Below are positions 17,689 through 26,778 of a DNA stretch of 64,000 bases, one piece after another. Each line of letters opens with the position of its first letter. Position 1 is the stretch's first letter. The stretch is from Prolixibacter sp. NT017 (lineage in GTDB: Bacteria > Bacteroidota > Bacteroidia > Bacteroidales > Prolixibacteraceae). The notes under the pieces are model-generated. The model was not told the DNA's origin and searched no databases. It saw only the letters and a program-made list of their open reading frames with translations. Both the position numbers and the translations under genes were made by a program. The stretch covers positions 5,077,406-5,141,405 of the forward strand of contig NZ_BLAV01000001.1 of NCBI RefSeq assembly GCF_009617875.1, given 5' to 3'.

Positions 17689-20106
17689 ATGTACAGTCTG
17701 TTCAGAAAGGAAATCAACCAGTTCTTCGGTTCACTGATCGGTTACCTGGTGATTGTCGTTTTTTTACTCTCCACCGGTTTATTTCTTTGGGTCTTTAATG
17801 GGAATTATAACATTCCGGACAATGGATATGCCACGTTGGACGGACTGTTTTCGATGGCTCCGTGGGTTTATCTTTTCCTGATTCCGGCTGTTACTATGCG
17901 GATGTTCGCTGATGAAAAGCGTACCGGAACCATGGAGTTGTTGCTCACCCGTCCGCTTTCCACATTTCAGTTAGTGCTGGCTAAGTACCTAGCGGCGCTG
18001 GTTGTCGTGGCTCTTTCGTTGGCGCCTACTTTGCTTTATTTCTTTTCGGTTTACCATTTGGGTAATCCGGTGGGAAGTATTGATACCGGGGCGACGTGGG
18101 GAAGTTACCTGGGACTTTTCTTTTTGGCGGCTATCTACCTTTCCATTGGTTTGTTCGCATCCTCGTTAACTGATAACCAGATTGTCGCTTTTATCTTGTC
18201 GCTGTTTCTGTCATTTTTCTGGTATACGGGGTTTGATTTTGTTGCCGGCTTGCCGGTCCCTTCCGGTGTAGCCGAAGCTCTTTCTTCGTTGGGAATTAAC
18301 CAGCATTACGAGTCGGTGAGCCGGGGTGTGCTCGATTCGCGTGATTTGTACTACTTCCTGGTGATGGTTGGCTTGTTCTTGCTTCTTACCCAGATTTCCC
18401 TTTTCTGGAAGCGTTTTCCTAAAAAGCGCGCAGTACTCCGATTGGGAATTTACATTGCGGCTACTGCACTGGCAGCTGTTTTAATGACCAATCATTTCTT
18501 CCGGATTGACTTTACAGCGGAAAAACGCTTTACGCTGGCCGATCAGACACGAGAAATTATGAAAGAGGTTGACCAACCTGCTGTAGTCAATGTCTATTTG
18601 AAAGGCGATATGTTACCGGCTGGATTCCGGAAGCTGGCCAAGGCAGTCAAAGAGAAGTTGATTGATATGAATGTCTATGCCGGTGCACCGGTTCATGTGC
18701 AATTCATCGATCCTTACCAGGAAGTGAAACCTTCGCAGCGCAAAGGTTATTTCGATTCGTTGATTGATGAAGGATTGAAGCCAACCGATCTACGCATCAA
18801 AACCGATCAGGGAACATCCACGCGGCTTGTTTTCCCTTCGGCTGTTGTTCGGTTGCATGGCCACGAAACGGTGGTCAATTTCCTGCAAAACGATCCGTCA
18901 TTACCAGCTGAAGAGAATTTAAACCGTTCGGTGGAATTGCTGGAATACCAGTTTGCCCGGGCTTTTCGTGTTTTGATGCAGGAAAAAAAGCCCAAAGTGG
19001 CTTTCATGACAGGACACCAAGAGTTGGATCCGTGGCAGGTAAAAGATTTTTCAAATGCATTGAGTGAGAATTATGATGTGGTCCGAATCACGCCTGATGA
19101 TTTGCTGGCAGCGCCCGATAGTTTCCGTGCGGTGATTGTTGCCGACCCGGAAAAGGCTTTCCCCGAAAGGGACAAGTTTGCACTTGACCAGTATGCCATG
19201 AAAGGTGGCCGCCTGATGTGGCTGATCGATCCGGTGCAGGTGAGCATGGACAGCCTCTCCGAAGGAATGATGACACTGGCGTTCCCGCGAAAATTGAATT
19301 TGCAGGATCAGTTGTTCCATTACGGTGTTCGTCTCAATCACGACTTGATTCAGGATGTGCAGTGCCGGATGATTCCGGTGAATACAGCTTTGACAGGACA
19401 GCCTCCAAAATTTACGCCGGCACCGTGGTATTTCTCTCCATTACTGATGCCATCCCAGAATTCGCCGGTAGGGAAAAACCTGAATCGCCTGATGGCTGAT
19501 TTTGTTAGCTCACTCGAACTGGTTGGTGAAAGTAAGGATGTGAAAAAGACCGTTCTTCTGACGTCTTCGGCGTATGCCCGAACAACAGAAACGCCTATGG
19601 AGGTGAGCCTGGATATGATTAATGAACCGCCGGCCCGCGAACTTTTCACCCAACACAACATCCCGGTAGGAGTTCTGCTCGAAGGAAAATTTTCGTCGGT
19701 ATTTAAAAACCGGATGTTGACCGAATTGCATTTGCCGAATGGAATGGAACCGAAGTACGAGAGTCCGCACACCAAGATGATGGTCTTCTCGGACGGAAAT
19801 TTAATTGCAAACAAGGTGCATAGAGGCCCCAAAGGAGTTCAGATTTTACCGCTCGGATACGATCGATACGCAAAACAGACGTTTGGAAACAAAGCATTTT
19901 TTGTGAATGCCGTACAATATTTGTGTGACGATTCGGGGCTAATGGAACTTCGTACCCGGACGGTGAAATTGCGGTTGCTGGATAAGGTCCGACTCCGCGA
20001 AGAAAAATTGAAATGGCAATTGCTGAACCTCCTTGTTCCGGTGCTGTTTATCTTATTGTTCGGTGTCGTTTTCAACTTCATTCGACGAAAACGTTATGCA
20101 CATTAA
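17689..20106 (+). CDS. gldFG: GldF-GldG fusion: gliding-type ABC transporter permease joined to its exported partner
   Basis: The first roughly 240 residues are an ABC-2 permease of the GldF type (MYSLFRKEINQFFGSLIGYL, six hydrophobic segments, MRMFADEKRTGTMELLLTRP). After KRFPKKRAV a new helix begins and the rest is GldG-like: a large periplasmic part (FTAEKRFTLADQTREIMKEV, then a GATase-like core) ending in a C-terminal helix before FIRRKRYAH. In Flavobacterium these are two separate proteins of about 240 and 560 residues; here they form one of 805. The ATPase partner GldA is not in the window. The start was set at the ATG 17689; a TTG nine bases earlier is in frame. dnaN follows after 150 bases. 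Confidence 0.88.
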   Translation: MYSLFRKEINQFFGSLIGYLVIVVFLLSTGLFLWVFNGNYNIPDNGYATLDGLFSMAPWVYLFLIPAVTMRMFADEKRTGTMELLLTRPLSTFQLVLAKYLAALVVVALSLAPTLLYFFSVYHLGNPVGSIDTGATWGSYLGLFFLAAIYLSIGLFASSLTDNQIVAFILSLFLSFFWYTGFDFVAGLPVPSGVAEALSSLGINQHYESVSRGVLDSRDLYYFLVMVGLFLLLTQISLFWKRFPKKRAVLRLGIYIAATALAAVLMTNHFFRIDFTAEKRFTLADQTREIMKEVDQPAVVNVYLKGDMLPAGFRKLAKAVKEKLIDMNVYAGAPVHVQFIDPYQEVKPSQRKGYFDSLIDEGLKPTDLRIKTDQGTSTRLVFPSAVVRLHGHETVVNFLQNDPSLPAEENLNRSVELLEYQFARAFRVLMQEKKPKVAFMTGHQELDPWQVKDFSNALSENYDVVRITPDDLLAAPDSFRAVIVADPEKAFPERDKFALDQYAMKGGRLMWLIDPVQVSMDSLSEGMMTLAFPRKLNLQDQLFHYGVRLNHDLIQDVQCRMIPVNTALTGQPPKFTPAPWYFSPLLMPSQNSPVGKNLNRLMADFVSSLELVGESKDVKKTVLLTSSAYARTTETPMEVSLDMINEPPARELFTQHNIPVGVLLEGKFSSVFKNRMLTELHLPNGMEPKYESPHTKMMVFSDGNLIANKVHRGPKGVQILPLGYDRYAKQTFGNKAFFVNAVQYLCDDSGLMELRTRTVKLRLLDKVRLREEKLKWQLLNLLVPVLFILLFGVVFNFIRRKRYAH

Positions 20107-20256
20107 GTTAATAAATTGAAAGAAAAACGTATATTGCGAGGTAGGCAAAGTAGGTGAATGTTTGTATCTTCGTAATGTACCTGCTTTGTCAGGACCGAGT
20201 GCCTTGTATGAGGGCTAATTAATTGAGAATCGTTTAAAAACTAAGAATAACTACCC

Positions 20257-21384
20257 ATGAGATTTGTCGTTTCGAGTACCGAATTACTGAGGCATCTTAA
20301 TGCAATCAGCAGGGTCATCAGCAATAAAAATACCTTGCCTATCCTCGATAATTTCCTTTTTCAACTCGAGGGCAATACCCTAACGGTTACTGCTTCCGAT
20401 TTGGAAACAACGCTTATTACTACGCTTTCGCTGGAAAATACGGAGGGAGACGGAAGTATTGCTATCCCGGCTAAGATTTTGATTGATACCCTGAAGGAGT
20501 TTCCAGAGCAACCGCTGACTTTCAACATCAACATGGATACCATGGCAGTGGAAATTCTTTCCGAAAACGGTAAATTCTCGATTGTCGGGCAAAATGGTAC
20601 CGACTTTCCGCAACTTCCTGAGTTGGGAGATGGAGCTACCAGCCTTAGCATGCCGCACGATGTGCTGTTGAGCGGAATCAATAAAACGTTGTTTGCTACC
20701 GCTGATGATGAGTTGCGTCCGGTGATGAACGGTGTTTACATCGAATTGTCGGAAGATGACCTGACGTTTGTGGCATCCGATGCTCACAAATTGGTTCGTT
20801 ACAAACGAAGCGATGCCCGTGCTGACGTTCAGTCGTCCTTCATTCTTCCAAAGAAGCCGGCTTCGTTGTTGAAGAATTTGTTGCCGCGCGAAGATTTTGA
20901 TGTGAAACTCGCGTTCGACGATAAGAATGCCTTTTTCAGTCTGACCGGTTTCAAAGTAGTTTGCCGCCTGGTAGAAGGAAATTATCCGGCCTACAATTCG
21001 GTTATTCCGGTGAATAATCCGAACCGACTGACGGTTGACCGGGTAGAGTTTTACAATACGCTGAAACGGGTTTCGGTCTTCTCGAATCAGGCCAGTAACC
21101 TGGTGAAGTTAGCTTTGACATCTACCGAAATGGTGGTTTCAGCACAGGATGTTGACTTCGCCATTTCAGCCGTTGAGCGCATCAAATGCCAGTACGAGGG
21201 ACAGGAGATGGAGATTGGCTTTAAATCGACCTTCCTGCTCGAAATTCTTTCCAATCTATCTTCTACGGAAGTGATGGTGGAACTTTCCGATCCAACAAGA
21301 GCCGGAATTTTACTTCCTGCAGAGAAAGAAATCGAAGAAGAAGATGTACTAATGCTTCTGATGCCGATGATGATCAATGCGTAG
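20257..21384 (+). CDS. dnaN: DNA polymerase III sliding clamp (beta subunit)
   Basis: A 375-residue ring-forming processivity factor with the three repeated clamp domains. The N-terminal MRFVVSSTELLRHLNAI, the middle FVASDAHKLVRYKR and RLVEGNYPAYNSVIP blocks, and the C-terminal VLMLLMPMMIN, which corresponds to the MPMR-like C-terminal hook of other clamps, are clear. It is not in the dnaA-dnaN arrangement; instead it follows gldFG and precedes a DnaQ-type exonuclease. A perfect terminator stands right after it. Confidence 0.97.
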   Translation: MRFVVSSTELLRHLNAISRVISNKNTLPILDNFLFQLEGNTLTVTASDLETTLITTLSLENTEGDGSIAIPAKILIDTLKEFPEQPLTFNINMDTMAVEILSENGKFSIVGQNGTDFPQLPELGDGATSLSMPHDVLLSGINKTLFATADDELRPVMNGVYIELSEDDLTFVASDAHKLVRYKRSDARADVQSSFILPKKPASLLKNLLPREDFDVKLAFDDKNAFFSLTGFKVVCRLVEGNYPAYNSVIPVNNPNRLTVDRVEFYNTLKRVSVFSNQASNLVKLALTSTEMVVSAQDVDFAISAVERIKCQYEGQEMEIGFKSTFLLEILSNLSSTEVMVELSDPTRAGILLPAEKEIEEEDVLMLLMPMMINA

Positions 21385-21414
21385 AAAAGAATTTTTATTA
21401 AAATAATCATAGCT

Positions 21415-21449
21415 AAACCTGACAGAATCCCGCTTCTGTTAGGTTTTTT
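21415..21449 (+). terminator. Rho-independent terminator between dnaN and the exonuclease gene
   Basis: A 13-bp stem (21415-21427 with 21434-21446, one G-T pair), a six-base loop and a run of Ts to 21449. The exonuclease ATG lies 16 bases further on, so the exonuclease needs readthrough or its own promoter within or near this hairpin. Confidence 0.88.
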
Positions 21450-21464
21450 GTTACTAGTATTTTT

Positions 21465-22274
21465 ATGGAACTGAATTTGAAAAACCCACTGGTGTTTCTT
21501 GATTTGGAAACTACCGGTATCAATATTGTCACCGACCGGATTGTTGAAATCGCATTGCTTAAAATCTTTCCCGGCGGAAAACAGGACGAGAAACTGATGC
21601 TGATTAATCCGGAAATGCCCATTCCGGCTCAATCTTCGGCAATTCATGGAATTAAAGATGAAGATGTGAAGGATGCGCCAACGTTTAAAGAAGTTGCGAA
21701 AACCTTGGCAAGTTTCCTTGAAGGTTGCGATTTGGCCGGGTTCAACTCCAACCGGTTCGATATTCCGTTGCTTTCGGAAGAATTCCTAAGGGCAGAAGTG
21801 GACATCGATTTGAAAAAGAGGAAGTTTATTGATGTGCAGACCATTTTTCATAAGATGGAGAAACGCACGTTGGGGGCTGCCTACGAGTTCTACTGCAACA
21901 AGGAATTGGAGAATGCTCACAGTGCTATGGTCGATACGGTGGCGACTTATGAGGTTTTGAAATCGCAGCTCGATCGCTACTCTGCAGAAGAAGCTGAAGC
22001 CAGAGGAAAGAAATTCAATCCGCTGGTGAACGATGTCGACAAATTGTCGGAATTCTCTTCGTTTGACCGGAATGTGGACTTTGCCGGCCGCATTGTGTAC
22101 AACAGCGACGGCGTCGAGGTTTTTAATTTTGGTAAACACAAGGGAAAACCGGTTGAGCAGGTGTTGAAAGAAGAGCCGGGGTATTACGGTTGGATGTTGA
22201 ATGGAGAGTTTCCGTTGTATACAAAGAAAGTATTGACAGCTATTCGTTTGCGTGCATTTAGCAACAATGGCTGA
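21465..22274 (+). CDS. DnaQ-like 3'-5' exonuclease (DEDDh)
   Basis: A 269-residue exonuclease. VFLDLETTGI holds the first catalytic Asp/Glu pair (Asp13, Glu15), LAGFNSNRFDIPLL is ExoII, and AHSAMVDTVATYEVL carries the His and Asp of ExoIIIh. After the nuclease domain (about residues 1-180) there is a short C-terminal domain with FNFGKHKGKPVEQVL, a module found in several bacterial DnaQ-like nucleases. It could be the proofreading epsilon subunit or a related repair exonuclease; the adjacent dnaN fits either. Confidence 0.88.
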   Translation: MELNLKNPLVFLDLETTGINIVTDRIVEIALLKIFPGGKQDEKLMLINPEMPIPAQSSAIHGIKDEDVKDAPTFKEVAKTLASFLEGCDLAGFNSNRFDIPLLSEEFLRAEVDIDLKKRKFIDVQTIFHKMEKRTLGAAYEFYCNKELENAHSAMVDTVATYEVLKSQLDRYSAEEAEARGKKFNPLVNDVDKLSEFSSFDRNVDFAGRIVYNSDGVEVFNFGKHKGKPVEQVLKEEPGYYGWMLNGEFPLYTKKVLTAIRLRAFSNNG

Positions 22275-22300
22275 TCTCAGAATTAGCTAAATGAAGACAT

Positions 22301-22915
22301 ATGAAAATCATTTGCATCGGCCGGAATTATTCGGAACACGCTAAAGAACTGAAGAACGAAGTTCCTACCGAACCGGTCTATTTCATGAAACCAGACTCGG
22401 CACTTTTGCTGAGGAACCGTCCGTTTTATATTCCTGATTTTTCCAATGAAATACACCATGAAGTCGAGTTGGTGGTCAAAATCGGACGATTGGGAAAAAA
22501 CATCCAGGAGAAATTCGCTCATCGTTATTACGATGAAATTGGCTTGGGAGTCGATTTCACCGCCCGCGATATTCAGCGCGAATGTAAGGCAAAAGGTTTG
22601 CCGTGGGAAAAGGCCAAAGGCTTCGATTCATCAGCGGTGCTGAGTAACGAATTTATTCCTAAATCGGAGTTGGGTGATGTGAACAATATTGCTTTTTCGA
22701 TGAAGAAGAATGGTGAAGTGGTTCAGGATGGGAATTCATCGGATATGCTTTTCAATATTGACAAGATCATTGCCTATGTTTCTCAATTCATGACTTTGAA
22801 AATGGGGGATTTGATTTATACCGGAACCCCCTCAGGAGTTGGACCGGTAGCTATCGGCGATCGGCTGGAAGGTTTTATCGGCGACAAGCAGATGTTTGAT
22901 TTTCAGATAAAATAA
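22301..22915 (+). CDS. Fumarylacetoacetate hydrolase family protein
   Basis: A 204-residue protein of the small FAH type (YcgM/FAHD1-like). MKIICIGRNYSEHAKEL is the usual start, followed by the metal ligands in IHHEVELVVKIG (two Glu) and the GLGVDFTARD block (Asp), then GDLIYTGTPSGVGPV. Such enzymes act on acylpyruvates or decarboxylate oxaloacetate; the substrate here is not evident. It begins 26 bases after the exonuclease stop and is probably co-transcribed with it. Confidence 0.93.
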   Translation: MKIICIGRNYSEHAKELKNEVPTEPVYFMKPDSALLLRNRPFYIPDFSNEIHHEVELVVKIGRLGKNIQEKFAHRYYDEIGLGVDFTARDIQRECKAKGLPWEKAKGFDSSAVLSNEFIPKSELGDVNNIAFSMKKNGEVVQDGNSSDMLFNIDKIIAYVSQFMTLKMGDLIYTGTPSGVGPVAIGDRLEGFIGDKQMFDFQIK

Positions 22916-22927
22916 CTGCACATGCAG

Positions 22928-22967
22928 AAAAAAAGAGCCGGAATTGATTTGGATTCCGGCTTTTTTT
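22928..22967. terminator. Bidirectional terminator after the FAH-family gene
   Basis: AGCCGGAAT (22936-22944) pairs with ATTCCGGCT (22953-22961), with an A run before and a T run after, serving the two convergent genes. Confidence 0.87.
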
Positions 22968-22971
22968 ATGG

Positions 22972-23793
22972 CTATCTAAAAAGCAGGCCGATTCGTAACG
23001 ATAGTCTGTTGATATCCCTGTTCTTTTTGTAGTAGTTGGTGTCGTCTTCTTCTCCCTGTTGATAGGTGAGTCGTTGGAAACGATAGCCGCAACTGAAAAT
23101 CCAGCCCATGTCATTGTTCATCATGCGCATGATGGAAAACTCCGGGTTGAGACTGATTCCTCCTCTTGTTTTCAGCTTTAGGGGAGCGTAGTAAGAGTTT
23201 GGGGTATAAAAATCAGAATAGTAAGGGGTGTAGGTAGCTACGTCTTTTTCGCGCGCCAGCGGAACACTCCAGCCTCCTTTTATGGTAATGATTGGAGTAA
23301 ACTGTCCGGTTGAAAAGAAGAAACTGGCTGTTGCATGCAGAGGCATAACACCGTCATCGAAGAAGTCGATTCCTGTCTCAAATCCCGGGGCAAACCATGA
23401 ATTTAACCGGTATCCCTGTAAAATGCTAAAACTAAAGGGAGCGTCGTTTTCTTCACTCCTGTTTCCCAACAGAATTCCGGCTTGCACGGTGCCAAAATAG
23501 CCTTTCTGGTAACTGGATATTTCCGGCCGGCTGATCTCGGCGAGCTCGATTTGCGAACCATCTTTATTCTTTAATACCAGACTGCTTCCCGGGAGCCACG
23601 ATTTTCCGTCTTTCGAAATCAGGTAGAATTTGTTTTCGCCATCTGCGATACGCAATACACGACCTTTTCTAACTTTCATCACCCTTCCGTTCAGGGTATC
23701 AAGCGTAATTCCTTCGGAAACGATTTTTACGTTTTGTGCTGTCAGGTGGGAGATAAAAAAGCAAGCGATTAATAGGAGGCCAATTCTTTTCAT
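22972..23793 (-). CDS. Predicted outer-membrane beta-barrel protein, unknown function
   Basis: A 273-residue protein with a signal peptide (MKRIGLLLIACFFISHLTAQ, cleaved after Ala-Gln). An N-terminal region of about 80 residues (VMKVRKGRVLRIADGENKFY) precedes alternating hydrophobic/polar strands rich in Tyr and Phe (FSILQGYRLNSWFAPGFETGI and others), and the chain ends in LSLRIGLLFR, an aromatic-containing C-terminal strand as in outer-membrane barrels. I do not recognise a named family. It is divergent from the LVIVD lipoprotein gene. Confidence 0.75.
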   Translation of the reverse strand: MKRIGLLLIACFFISHLTAQNVKIVSEGITLDTLNGRVMKVRKGRVLRIADGENKFYLISKDGKSWLPGSSLVLKNKDGSQIELAEISRPEISSYQKGYFGTVQAGILLGNRSEENDAPFSFSILQGYRLNSWFAPGFETGIDFFDDGVMPLHATASFFFSTGQFTPIITIKGGWSVPLAREKDVATYTPYYSDFYTPNSYYAPLKLKTRGGISLNPEFSIMRMMNNDMGWIFSCGYRFQRLTYQQGEEDDTNYYKKNRDINRLSLRIGLLFR

Positions 23794-23843
23794 TGCTAGT
23801 TAGGTTTGTCATTTACTGGTTAGACGGAGGCTATCCTACATAA

Positions 23844-23869
23844 GGTTGCGTCCCCTTTTCAACGCAACC
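23844..23869. promoter_or_regulatory. Hairpin/palindrome in the divergent promoter region
   Basis: GGTTGCGT and ACGCAACC are perfect 8-bp arms around a ten-base spacer, between the divergent beta-barrel and LVIVD genes. Either an operator or a leader stem-loop. Confidence 0.35.
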
Positions 23870-23915
23870 GAAAATTTGTTTTCTGCATCTTTCAAACAAA
23901 CAAAACCTGACCGCT

Positions 23916-25205
23916 ATGAAAAAAATATTCTTTCCCTTACTCATCCTGTTTGCTTTGATCTCGGATGGATGTAAGGATAAATTCGCTGTGGAATATACCG
24001 TGCTGGAGCCGGAATATATGTCTTACGAAGATTTACGTTCGGCAGTCGTCAACGAAACGCCTGTTCCACTGAAACACCCCGGGAAAATTTATTTTAAGGA
24101 TAACTACATTTTTGTAAACGAATACATGGAAGGAATTCATGTTTTTGATAACAGTGATCCTGCTCATCCGGAAGAGGTTACTTTTATCGAAATTCCGGGA
24201 AATATCGATATGGCGATTCGAAACCAGACATTATTTGCCGATAGTTATACCGACCTGGTGGCTATTGATATTGCCGATTTGCAGAATGTGAAAGAGCTGA
24301 GTCGCCTGACGGCTGTTTTTCCATATACCATTCCATCTTACGAAGAGGGAGCGAGAATTGGTTCGGTTGATCAAACCAAAGGTGTGGTGATCGGCTGGAA
24401 GAAGAAAACGATTCATGAAGAAATACCGGAAACATCGAACTATTATCCGGTTCACCCATCCTGGTATGAACTGACCAACGGTGATTATGCTGCAACTGCG
24501 AACAGCGGAATATCTGGAGGTTCTGCTAATGGTGCTGCGACCTTTGGTGTGGCAGGTTCGTTGGCTTGTTTTGGCCTGTATGGTGATTATCTGTATTCGC
24601 TTTCTGATTATAAACTGAAGCATTTTGATGTATCGGACAATACAGCGATGCAGGACCTCGGCGCTTACTCAATTCCCGATCCGGAAACGGTTAGTATTTA
24701 CAATGATTTGCTTTTTGTCGGAGGAAATAGTAGCGTGACGATTTATCAGATAAATGGAACGGGAGATTTGACGGAGATGGGACTATTCGAACATGTTACC
24801 AGTTGCGACCCGGTGGTTATTCAGGGCGATTATGCTTTTTACACATTGAGGGGAGGAACGCGTTGCGGAAGTGAGGTGAACGAGCTGCATGTTCTCGATA
24901 TATCCGATATCACCAATCCGACAAGAATTTCCATAGTGGAAATGACTGAACCATTTGGCTTGGGAATTGATGATGATATGTTGTTTGTATGCGACGGTTC
25001 GGATGGACTGAAAATCTATGACGCAGCCAATAAAAAACACATAGGCTTGAATCAGATTGGCCACTTCAAGGATATTCAGGCACGTGATGCAATTCCGGTA
25101 AATGGATATTTGTTTGTGGTAGGTAACGATGGCTTTAGCCAGTACGATTACAGCGATCCTGCCAATATTCACCGGGTTAGTTTGATTCCGGTTCAGGAAG
25201 AATAA
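23916..25205 (+). CDS. LVIVD-repeat lipoprotein
   Basis: A 429-residue protein with a lipoprotein signal (ALISDGC, Cys19). The body consists of repeated blocks of the form D-N-Y-I-F-V-N-E-Y-M-E-G-I-H-V-F-D, TLFADSYTDLVAIDI, LYSLSDYKLKHFDVSD, LLFVGGNSSVTIYQI and MLFVCDGSDGLKIYD. This is the LVIVD repeat, which forms a beta-propeller. It is probably anchored on the cell surface or in the periplasm; no enzyme activity is expected and its partner is unknown. A bidirectional terminator follows. Confidence 0.85.
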   Translation: MKKIFFPLLILFALISDGCKDKFAVEYTVLEPEYMSYEDLRSAVVNETPVPLKHPGKIYFKDNYIFVNEYMEGIHVFDNSDPAHPEEVTFIEIPGNIDMAIRNQTLFADSYTDLVAIDIADLQNVKELSRLTAVFPYTIPSYEEGARIGSVDQTKGVVIGWKKKTIHEEIPETSNYYPVHPSWYELTNGDYAATANSGISGGSANGAATFGVAGSLACFGLYGDYLYSLSDYKLKHFDVSDNTAMQDLGAYSIPDPETVSIYNDLLFVGGNSSVTIYQINGTGDLTEMGLFEHVTSCDPVVIQGDYAFYTLRGGTRCGSEVNELHVLDISDITNPTRISIVEMTEPFGLGIDDDMLFVCDGSDGLKIYDAANKKHIGLNQIGHFKDIQARDAIPVNGYLFVVGNDGFSQYDYSDPANIHRVSLIPVQEE

Positions 25206-25230
25206 TGAGTAACACAATAGCCGAAATGTA

Positions 25231-25275
25231 AAAAACGCAATCGTTTTTCTTAGGAAAGAGATTGCGCTTTTGTTT
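25231..25275. terminator. Bidirectional terminator between the LVIVD and NfeD genes
   Basis: CGCAATC (25236-25242) and GATTGCG (25260-25266) close a hairpin with a further imperfect inner stem; an A run lies before and Ts after. Confidence 0.75.
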
Positions 25276-25293
25276 TTAATGAAGTATTGTGTC

Positions 25294-26706
25294 TTATTTT
25301 TTCCGGACAACGTGTAATTGCCCGGCCTGGTACTGGATTACTTTGACTTCTTCTCCGCGTTCAATAAAGCCCGATCCTGCACGGGCATCGTAAATATCGT
25401 TTTCTACCTGGACCTTGCCTGCAGGTCTCAGAACCGTGACAGCTACGCCGGTTTTGCCAATCATCAGGCTGGTGCCGGCATCGACACCCACAAAACCTTC
25501 ATCTCTGTTTTCAGCCGTGTTCAATGCCAGGTTTCTGAACGGACCACCATGAGCAGCGAAAATGAGTTTGGTTGCATAAAGCGCAAAGAAGAAAACGACG
25601 ATAAAGGCTCCCAGCACAGTTACTACGGCTCGTGTTAACGCTTCCGCAGAAACTCCGTCGAAATTTAGTTTATCGTTGCCAACCATGCTGAGGATCAAGC
25701 CGCCCATGGCAAAAATAATCCCTAGTATCCCGGCTACACCGAAGCCGGGTATGATAAATATTTCGACGGCAATGAGAATCAGGCCGATAATGAACAGGAG
25801 AATTTCCCAGTTGGCTGCCAGACCTTCCAGGTAAAGTGGTGCGAAATATAAGAGGGCTGCAAAAACAGCAACTCCCAGCGGAAATCCAATTCCGGGTGTC
25901 TGCAATTCAAAGTAAATGCCTCCGAGAATCGCCAAAATCAAAATTCCGGAAACCATCGGATGTACTAAAAAACCAATGAACTGTTCCAGAACGGTAGGTT
26001 TATATTCTTTGATGACATAATTTCCCAGATGGGCTTTATCAATCACTTGTTGAATATTACTCACCATGCCTTCGCAGAAACCGTATTTAATGGCCTCGGT
26101 AGGAGTCATCGTCAGTACTTTTCCGGTATCGATAATGCCCGGAATGTAAAGACTCTGGTCGACCATGGCTTCAGCGATTTTGGGATCGCGTCGCCACTTA
26201 ACGATGGTATCCTGCCCTGATATGATGGTGTCTTTACCGTGCGCTTCGGCGGTAGCCCGCATGATGGAGCGCATGTAACTCTGGTATTTGTCGGGCATGG
26301 CCTGGCCGGTCTGGTTGACCACGGTGGCTGCTCCCATGTTCGCACCTTCGCGCATGTATACACTATCGCACGAAAGTGCAATAAGCGCACCTGCTGATGC
26401 AGCATTGTTATCGACAAATGCGTAAACCGGTATCTTCGAATTCAGGATTTTAGTCCGGATCGAATCGGCATCCAAAACTGTTCCGCCGTATGTATTCAGG
26501 TGTATAACAATTAAACTGGCACGAAGCGAATCGGCTTCGGCGAAAGCCTGTTTGGTTTTTCTCCAGGTAGCCGGCGCAATATTCTCATCAATGTTAAACC
26601 TCAGTACCACCTTGGGACTGTTGATTGACAATGAGTCGGCTTCGTCAGCTTTTGACGGGACATAAGCCAACAACAATAGCAGTAAGGTAAGGAGTCTGAT
26701 TTTCAT
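25294..26706 (-). CDS. NfeD1-type membrane serine protease (ClpP-class)
   Basis: A 470-residue membrane protein with a signal peptide or anchor (residues 1-20), a ClpP/SppA-like crotonase-fold domain (about 30-230), four to five membrane helices (about 240-385) and a C-terminal OB-fold NfeD domain (about 400-470, with IGKTGVAVTVLRPAGKV). The catalytic serine is most likely Ser104 in NNAASAGALIA, matching the Ser of the Ser-Lys dyad in archaeal 1510-N protease. Members are often next to a stomatin gene; none is next to this one. It may process membrane proteins; the target is unknown. Confidence 0.9.
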   Translation of the reverse strand: MKIRLLTLLLLLLAYVPSKADEADSLSINSPKVVLRFNIDENIAPATWRKTKQAFAEADSLRASLIVIHLNTYGGTVLDADSIRTKILNSKIPVYAFVDNNAASAGALIALSCDSVYMREGANMGAATVVNQTGQAMPDKYQSYMRSIMRATAEAHGKDTIISGQDTIVKWRRDPKIAEAMVDQSLYIPGIIDTGKVLTMTPTEAIKYGFCEGMVSNIQQVIDKAHLGNYVIKEYKPTVLEQFIGFLVHPMVSGILILAILGGIYFELQTPGIGFPLGVAVFAALLYFAPLYLEGLAANWEILLFIIGLILIAVEIFIIPGFGVAGILGIIFAMGGLILSMVGNDKLNFDGVSAEALTRAVVTVLGAFIVVFFFALYATKLIFAAHGGPFRNLALNTAENRDEGFVGVDAGTSLMIGKTGVAVTVLRPAGKVQVENDIYDARAGSGFIERGEEVKVIQYQAGQLHVVRKK

Positions 26707-26778
26707 CTGCAGTATTCATTAGTTTACACGAAAACCGCTTTACCTTTTATGTCAGGAAAATGGCAGGAATTCGTTTAC

